Position numbers and translations under genes: made by a program. Below are positions 13,322 to 18,601 of a stretch of 21,191 bases of DNA, one piece after another (the first letter of the stretch is position 1; the number at the start of each line of letters is the position of its first letter). The stretch spans positions 1 to 21,191 of the forward strand of contig DAIRGS010000110.1 in the NCBI GenBank assembly GCA_036794395.1, written 5' to 3'. The notes beneath the pieces were generated by a model. The model worked only from the letters and a program-made list of their open reading frames with translations. It ran no database searches and was not told where the DNA came from. This DNA comes from DASXMX01 sp036794395 (GTDB lineage: Bacteria; Planctomycetota; Phycisphaerae; Tepidisphaerales; Tepidisphaeraceae).

Positions 13322-14788
13322 CTAGTGCGTGCTGACGGCCTCGAACGCGTGATGAGCGGGGAATTCCTCGGCGAGGGTGGCTTCGGCGCCTTCCTCGAAG
13401 TGGTAACCGGCTTCGCCGTGCTGGGTGAGGTCGAGGCCTTCGAACTCGTCGTCGGCGCTGACGCGGAGGCCGATGGTCAGATCAACGAGCTTGAGGAGGA
13501 TGAGGGAGCCGACGATGGCAATCGTCCAGGTGATGACGGTGGCGAGGAGCTGGATGCCGACCTGCTTGACGTTGCCTTCGACGAGGCCCGACTTGCCGGG
13601 GTTGATGGCGCTGACGGCGAAGACGCCGGTGAGAATGGCGCCGAGGGTTCCGCCGACGCCGTGAACGCCGAAGGCGTCGAGGGAGTCGTCGTAGCCGAGT
13701 TTGGATTTGAGGCTGGTGGCGGCGAACATGCAGACGACGCCGCCGATGAATCCCATGAGCATGCCATACATGGGGGTGGTAAAGCCCGATGCGGGCGTAA
13801 TGACAACCAGGCCCGCGACCGCGCCCGAGATAGCGCCCAGGACGGTGGGCTTGCCGGTCTTGATCCACTCGGCGAAGACCCAGCCAAGCGTCGCCGCGGC
13901 GGCGGCAAAGTGCGTGGTGACAAACGCGCTGCTGGCCAGGCCGTTGGCCGCGCCGGCGCTACCGCCATTGAACCCGAACCATCCGACCCACAAGAGCGCC
14001 GCGCCGATAAAAGAAAGAACGACACTGTGCGGCGGCATCGCGGTCTTGCCGTAACCCAGGCGCTTGCCCAGGAACAGGGCGCAGACCAGGGCGGAGACGC
14101 CGGAGCTGATGTGGACGACGGTTCCGCCGGCGAAGTCGAGAGCGGGGAAGTTGGGGCCGTTGGGGGCGGGGAGGAAGGCGTTGAGCAAGCCGCCCTTGCC
14201 CCAGACCATGTGAGCCATCGGGCAGTAGACGACCAGAAGCCACAGGGTGGAGAAGACGACCATCGCGCTGAACTTCATTCGCTCGGCATAGGCACCGCAG
14301 ATTAGCGCGGGGGTGATGATCGCGAACATGAGCTGGAAAACCATCCACGTCGTGTGTGGAATGGTCGCGGCGTACTCGCTGGGGCCGAAGCCAACATCGT
14401 GCAGGAAAGCGAAGCGGAANNNNNNNNNNCCGCCGATGACGACGTTTCCGGTGTCGAAGGCCAGGCTGTATCCGATGACGGCCCAGACGACGCTGACAAC
14501 AGCCATGAGGATGAAGCTCTGCATCATCGTCGCCAGAACGTTCTTGCGACGAACCAGCCCGCCGTAAAAGAGGGCGAGGGCTGGGCCTGTCATCAGCAGG
14601 ACGAGTGCGGAGCTGGCGAGCATCCAGGCGGTGTCGCCGGCATTGATATCTTTAACGTCCTTAATCTCGACGGGAGACACGCGAGTGACCGAAGGCGCGT
14701 CCGCCGCTTGAACGACGGCGGGTGCCATCACGACGGCCAGTAGAATGGCCAACTTGATCCAAGGCTTAAGCCGGTGAGAAAAGACCAT
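13322..14788 (-). CDS. amt: Ammonium transporter (Amt family)
   Basis: About 486 residues: an ammonium channel of the inner membrane with the usual eleven helices after a signal-like N terminus (LAILLAVVMAPAVVQAADA). Family motifs in order: NAGDTAWMLASSALVLLM, GLVRRKNVL, FQLMFAIITPALICGAYAER (Phe-gate region), GGTVVHISSGVSALV with the first pore histidine, and DAFGVHGVGGTLGA with the second. The C-terminal tail GLDLTQHGEAGYHFEEG is the conserved D-L-x-x-H-G-E-x-A/G-Y region that contacts P-II. Ten Ns fall after NVVIG; a true gap of one base would give IGGFRFAFL, which fits the family spacing. AAGGGA precedes the ATG. A candidate sigma-54 promoter lies upstream and glnB downstream. Confidence 0.95.
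   Translation of the reverse strand: MVFSHRLKPWIKLAILLAVVMAPAVVQAADAPSVTRVSPVEIKDVKDINAGDTAWMLASSALVLLMTGPALALFYGGLVRRKNVLATMMQSFILMAVVSVVWAVIGYSLAFDTGNVVIGXXXXFRFAFLHDVGFGPSEYAATIPHTTWMVFQLMFAIITPALICGAYAERMKFSAMVVFSTLWLLVVYCPMAHMVWGKGGLLNAFLPAPNGPNFPALDFAGGTVVHISSGVSALVCALFLGKRLGYGKTAMPPHSVVLSFIGAALLWVGWFGFNGGSAGAANGLASSAFVTTHFAAAAATLGWVFAEWIKTGKPTVLGAISGAVAGLVVITPASGFTTPMYGMLMGFIGGVVCMFAATSLKSKLGYDDSLDAFGVHGVGGTLGAILTGVFAVSAINPGKSGLVEGNVKQVGIQLLATVITWTIAIVGSLILLKLVDLTIGLRVSADDEFEGLDLTQHGEAGYHFEEGAEATLAEEFPAHHAFEAVSTH
14420..14429. other. Assembly gap (10 N) inside amt
   Basis: Exactly ten Ns. The length keeps the amt frame, as would one, four or seven bases; Amt family spacing favours one. 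Confidence 0.98.
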
Positions 14789-15291
14789 GACCGCGTTCCC
14801 TTTCGTAGGGCCGCGCGCGATGCCAGAATAGATCTCCCGCAGATGGGTGGTGATGACTGTGATTTACCGTCATTTACTGAAACGATTGCCCTGTGCGCGC
14901 GACTGGTTCGCGTGGGGCGCAACAAGTGGCGTGCCAGTTTTGAAATGGGCCGTAAGGCACGATCGCGGATGTTTGAAGTGACTATTAAATAGGCAAAGTC
15001 GAGGCGAATTTGGCAAAACGCGTGATAATTAAGCAAAGATTGGGACGAGGTATGAGACGTGGTTCGAATTGATTGTGATCGCGATCTGCGGGCCATATTT
15101 CGCGTCAACTTGTTTACTGATCGACATATAGAAAGTGTCACGAACTAGGTGACGAAAAATCAATGATTTCTGGCATCAAAACTTTTCCATTCATCAATAA
15201 CCTTTTTGACTTTTGGATCGGTTTCGGACGGGTTCCATCGAGGTGGTAAACTCGACATTTCGGCCTCGCGCGAACGTAAGGACCTGAGCGG
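14789..15291. other. Divergent intergenic region, amt / GT41
   Basis: About 500 bp between the divergent starts of amt and the glycosyltransferase. It contains the candidate sigma-54 promoter of amt at 14921-14936 and a small inverted repeat gtcacgaactaggtgac at 15137-15153, which could be an operator. An AAGGA about 12 nt before the ATG at 15292 may serve the glycosyltransferase. No ORF here is convincing. Confidence 0.55.
14921..14936 (-). promoter_or_regulatory. Candidate sigma-54 promoter of amt
   Basis: The minus strand reads TGGCACGCCACTTGTT, matching the consensus TGGCACR-N4-TTGCW except for T in place of C in the -12 element. Spacing is exact, and it points towards amt with a leader of about 120 nt. 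Sigma-54/NtrC control of amt is well known. The lost -12 C lowers confidence. Confidence 0.5.
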
Positions 15292-17376
15292 ATGACACCT
15301 GAGATCGAGCAACAAATAGATTTGGCGCATCGGGCGCGTGAGTCCGGCGACCTTGAAACAGCGGGGTTGTTGTATCGGCAGTTGCTCATACACCCAGAGA
15401 CGCGGGCGGTGGCGGCGGAGGCTTTGGGGCAGATGGCGTTCGAGCAGAATCGCCTTGATGATGCGATCGGGTGGCTGAGCGAGGCAGCGGATCTTCGGCC
15501 GGACGCGGCTCATCGGCATGCCAATCTGGGGATGGTCTTGGCTATTGCAGGGAGGCATGCGGAGGGAATTGAGGCTTATCGGAGGGCGGTTGCGGTTGGG
15601 GCGGATTGCGTGGATGCGCACAATCAGCTTGGGGATTTGCTGCTTGGGCAGAATCGGTTTGAAGAAGCGATTGGAGAATACAGGCACGCGCTGGGGATTC
15701 GGCCGGAAATGCCTGAGACGTTGGTGAACCTTGGGAACGCGCTACATCAGTTGGGCAGATCTGGAGAGGCAGTTGATGCGTACCGGGCGGCGGTAAAGTA
15801 CCGGCCTGATTTCGCGGAGGCGTTTAACAATATGGGCATCGCGCTTGCGGCGGCCGGGCGGTTGGGGGAAGCGGTTGAGGCATATCGGCGGGCAATTTCG
15901 GTGCGGCCGGAATATCCGGAGGCGTTGAATCACTTGGGCATCGCGTTGCATCAGTTGGGGGACGTGGGGTCGATTGATTTTTTTGTGCGGGCGCTGGATC
16001 TGAAGCCGGATCTGGTGGATGCCCGGCTCAACCTCGTGCAGGCACTTCGCGATGCGGGGAGGTTGGATGATGCGATCGTCGCCTGCATGAAGGGGGCGGA
16101 CCACCCTCAGGTGGCCAGCGGCTATCTATACACTTTGCTGATGCATCCGGAGATCGATCAACAGCGAATCGATCTGGAGCATCAGCGATGGAATGAGCGG
16201 TTTGGCAAGCCGGTGGCGGGCGGGATCGTGCCGCATGGGAATGACGCATCTCCAGAGAGGCGGATTCGCGTGGGGTATGTGGCGCGCAACCTGGGGAATC
16301 ATCCGCTGGGCCGGTTTATGGCGCCGTTGTTGGAGGATCGGGATCGAAATCAATTCGAGGTTTTTGTTTATTGTGATGTGACTGGGGCTGATCGGGTTGG
16401 GTCGGGGTTGCGGGCGAGTGCCGATTGCTGGCGGACGACGCTGGGACTGTCGGATGAGCAGGTTGCCGGACTGATTCGAGAGGATCGGATCGACATCGCG
16501 GTGGACCTGATGATGCATGTCGGGAACAACCGGCTGATGGTTTTTGCGCAGAAGCCTGCGCCGGTACTAGTGAGCTACCTGGCGTATCCGGGCAGCAGCG
16601 GGCTTGAGACGATCGATTACCGGTTGACGGATCAGTACCTTGAGCCGGTTGATGTTCCGGAGCCGTCATATGCGCGAGAGAAACCCGTTCGACTGGCAGG
16701 CGGCTTCTGGTGTTATACGGAACCGACGGAAGCGCCGGCGGTGGGTGGATTGCCCGCGCTGCGCGAGGGGCGGGTTACGTTTGGATGTTTGAATATGTTC
16801 AGCAAGGTGAACGCGCGGGTTTTGGCGGCGTGGAGCCGGATCCTGCTGCGGGTTCCCCAGTCGCGGCTGATTTTGCATTGTTTTAAGGGTTCGCAGCGCG
16901 AGAGCGCGGTGCAGGCGTTTGGGGGCCACGGGATTTCGTCGGATCGGCTGGTGTTCGTCGAACATCTGCCGCTTGAGGGGTATTTTGCGGAGTACAACCG
17001 GATCGACATCGCGCTGGACCCGTTTCCCTATCCGGGTGGGACGACGACGTGCGATGCGTTGTGGATGGGCGTGCCGGTAGTAACGCTGGCGGGGAATTCG
17101 CCGCTTTCGCGCGGGGGCGTGAGCATTCTTTCGAATGTCGGATGCCCTGAACTGATTGCGCATTCGCTCGACCAATATGTGAGCAATGCCGTGGCTCTGG
17201 CCAGCGATCGCGAAGGGCTCGGGGCCATGCGCACGTTGCTGCGCGAAAAGATGCGACGCTCGGCATTGATGGATACACGGCGGTTTGTCGGCGATGTGGA
17301 AGATGTGTATCGGGGGATGTGGGCGGAATGGTGTGGAAGGCGAGGGGGCAATGGACAATTGACAGTGGACAATTGA
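15292..17376 (+). CDS. TPR-repeat glycosyltransferase, GT41 (O-GlcNAc transferase-like)
   Basis: A 694-residue protein. Residues 1 to about 260 form seven or so TPR repeats (for example AHRHANLGMVLAIAGRHAEG, AEAFNNMGIALAAAGRLGEA) that would bind protein partners. From about 318 the SPINDLY/OGT-like catalytic part begins with RIRVGYVARNLGNHPLGRF, whose His matches the conserved GT41 histidine. It continues with APVLVSYLAYPGSSGLETID, FGCLNMFSKVNARVL (Lys at about 505, as in OGT) and DIALDPFPYPGGTTTCDALW. It probably transfers a sugar from a UDP-sugar to Ser/Thr of proteins in the cytoplasm. The last residues GNGQLTVDN are encoded by a 14-bp tandem repeat, so the original stop may have been replaced. 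Confidence 0.93.
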   Translation: MTPEIEQQIDLAHRARESGDLETAGLLYRQLLIHPETRAVAAEALGQMAFEQNRLDDAIGWLSEAADLRPDAAHRHANLGMVLAIAGRHAEGIEAYRRAVAVGADCVDAHNQLGDLLLGQNRFEEAIGEYRHALGIRPEMPETLVNLGNALHQLGRSGEAVDAYRAAVKYRPDFAEAFNNMGIALAAAGRLGEAVEAYRRAISVRPEYPEALNHLGIALHQLGDVGSIDFFVRALDLKPDLVDARLNLVQALRDAGRLDDAIVACMKGADHPQVASGYLYTLLMHPEIDQQRIDLEHQRWNERFGKPVAGGIVPHGNDASPERRIRVGYVARNLGNHPLGRFMAPLLEDRDRNQFEVFVYCDVTGADRVGSGLRASADCWRTTLGLSDEQVAGLIREDRIDIAVDLMMHVGNNRLMVFAQKPAPVLVSYLAYPGSSGLETIDYRLTDQYLEPVDVPEPSYAREKPVRLAGGFWCYTEPTEAPAVGGLPALREGRVTFGCLNMFSKVNARVLAAWSRILLRVPQSRLILHCFKGSQRESAVQAFGGHGISSDRLVFVEHLPLEGYFAEYNRIDIALDPFPYPGGTTTCDALWMGVPVVTLAGNSPLSRGGVSILSNVGCPELIAHSLDQYVSNAVALASDREGLGAMRTLLREKMRRSALMDTRRFVGDVEDVYRGMWAEWCGRRGGNGQLTVDN

Positions 17377-17379
17377 CAA
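17352..17379. repeat. Tandem 14-bp repeat at the end of the GT41 gene
   Basis: tggacaattgacag (17352-17365) is followed at once by tggacaattgacaa (17366-17379). The TGA that ends the glycosyltransferase lies within the second copy. It is part of a longer field of simple repeats. Confidence 0.85.
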
Positions 17380-17481
17380 CGCAATGCGCGCGGAGCGGCA
17401 TGGGGGAATTGAGAATGGAAAATGGAGAATGGAAAATTTGGGGAACGTTGCACGGCGTTGCAATTCGTTGCATGGAGAATG

Positions 17482-17515
17482 GCGTATTGCGTATTGCGTA
17501 TTGCATATTGCGTGG
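17482..17515. repeat. Heptamer tandem array
   Basis: Four to five copies of gcgtatt, the last ones imperfect. Heptamer arrays of this kind change copy number by slippage. Confidence 0.8.
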
Positions 17516-17659
17516 TGTGGAATGGGGAGGGGGAGGGATTGGTGAATGCTGACTGCTGAATGACGGGGCGGGGTTGGTGGGAAGGCCGGTGGGTGGATTC
17601 GCTCGTGCGAGACTTGGGCCATCGGCAATACGGCGTGTTTGATCGCGATCAAAGACTCC

Positions 17660-17730
17660 CGACCCCTTATTCGACCCGACCCCTTATTCGACCTTATTCG
17701 ACCCGACCCCTTATTCGACCTTATTCGACC
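17660..17730. repeat. Tandem array of cgacc-ccttatt units
   Basis: Alternating cgaccccttatt and cgaccttatt units form about six repeats over 71 bp, directly before copy B of the dispersed repeat. No hairpin potential is obvious. Confidence 0.85.
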
Positions 17731-17754
17731 TGTGCGTGGAGCGAGGCGGCGCGC

Positions 17755-17809
17755 GGAGGAGCCGGGGCGACGCTGGGTACAGCTTTGCCTCCGGCGTGGG
17801 GGGTTGTGC
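17755..17809 (+). repeat. Dispersed repeat, copy B
   Basis: The plus strand matches the minus strand of 3765-3819 at 50 of 55 positions. It lies directly beyond the truncated TPR frame that starts at 17985, so it may mark the point where that gene was cut. Confidence 0.8.
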
Positions 17810-17865
17810 GCGGGTCGGGGTGGGTTGAGGAGGGAGGATCGTTGGGGGCGGCGGTGGGTGAGGGA

Positions 17866-17985
17866 GCGGGACTGAAGTTTGAGGGCGTTGCGGGAGTGGT
17901 GGCCTGCCTCGGCCTCGGCGGTGTGGCCGGTGCGGAGGTGGGTCTTGGCGAGTTTCAGGAGGGCGTCGAGTTCGATGGGGTGCAT
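17866..17985 (-). pseudogene. 5' stump of a TPR protein gene
   Basis: From the ATG at 17985 the frame reads MHPIELDALLKLAKTHLRTGHTAEAEA in two natural pieces, a good first TPR helix pair. GAAGGG lies about 9 nt before the ATG, and the start is 13 bp after the stop of the zinc-ribbon gene, as for a third operon gene. After roughly 30-40 codons the protein loses all character (SRSLTHRRPQRSS...) and the frame runs into the dispersed repeat. This is best read as the beginning of a gene whose body was deleted. The 17866 end is approximate. Confidence 0.5.
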
Positions 17986-17998
17986 AACCGCTTACCCT

Positions 17999-18601
17999 TC
18001 ATTTGTTACTCGTTATCACTTCCCGAGGAGATCCGCACTCTGGACATCGTTCGGGCGAACTTTGGAGACAGTAACCACATGCCACGCACTGTCCGAGCGC
18101 CACACGCTTTCGGGCGCGCGCACTCCTCAAATGCGACATCGCGGTGCGAACAGGCAGGATTGAGCATGCGGCTAAGATGGCCCAATCAGGTATCACTACG
18201 GCAACATATCGTGACTCGTACCCGATCGGCTCAAGAGGCGGGTTTTTCGATTGATATTGACGTTCGTGCTCGAAAGCAAACCAGAAGTATTTCCACCAAT
18301 GTCCATTGGCCCTGTAGGGCTTTGTTCCAGGAAGGGTTTGCCATAGAACGCGCTCCGAAGTGCCCGCAAACTGATCGCTGACATTGACCGCTCCAACGAA
18401 TCTACTCCGCGTAATCGTTATCTCGCCGCCATCCGAAACAAATATGATTACTCTGTAATCTTCTACTCCCGGGACGGTATTACGGAAGTCTCTAATCGTA
18501 ACAATATCTGCGACGACATAGCCGCGAGCCCACAGCAAGCACGTCGCTATGCACGCGAGTACCGAGAGGGCCGTGAATAGCCGATTGACGCATCGTTTCA
18601 T
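17999..18601 (-). CDS. Membrane protein with C-terminal zinc ribbon
   Basis: A 200-residue protein. Residues about 9-33 (FTALSVLACIATCLLWARGY) form a first membrane helix. A polar middle domain follows, with WWKYFWFAFEHERQ. A second hydrophobic segment YVAVVIPDWAILAACSILP lies at about 132-150. The C terminus has Cys172-x2-Cys175 and Cys186-x2-Cys189 in CVACGYCLQSSPERCPECG, a zinc ribbon. This architecture is very common in Planctomycetota and is a main clue to the organism; its function is unknown. The ATG overlaps the stop of the PKD protein (ATGA, 18598-18601), so the two are translationally coupled. It is AT-richer than the window average. Confidence 0.8.
   Translation of the reverse strand: MKRCVNRLFTALSVLACIATCLLWARGYVVADIVTIRDFRNTVPGVEDYRVIIFVSDGGEITITRSRFVGAVNVSDQFAGTSERVLWQTLPGTKPYRANGHWWKYFWFAFEHERQYQSKNPPLEPIGYESRYVAVVIPDWAILAACSILPVRTAMSHLRSARARKRVALGQCVACGYCLQSSPERCPECGSPREVITSNK

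Larger units (their letters stand above)
17380..17882. other. Gene-free field of simple and dispersed repeats
   Basis: About 500 bp without a gene. It contains a gaatggaaaatggagaatgg tract (17411-17441), a 7-mer array of gcgtatt units (17482-17515), an array of ccttattcgac units (17660-17730) and copy B of the dispersed repeat (17755-17809). The composition is strongly G-biased on the plus strand. Confidence 0.7.

Noticed and set aside
13325..14305. 326-codon plus-strand ORF opposite amt
   Set aside because: Rich in Gly, Asp, Glu and Ala as expected from the antisense of a GC-rich membrane protein gene.
15050..15080. tRNA T-arm-like ggttcgaatt
   Set aside because: No acceptor stem, anticodon arm or 3' CCA could be found around it.
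16666..17985. 439-codon minus-strand ORF
   Set aside because: Antisense shadow of the GT41 gene extended through repeats; only its first 30-40 codons look like a protein.
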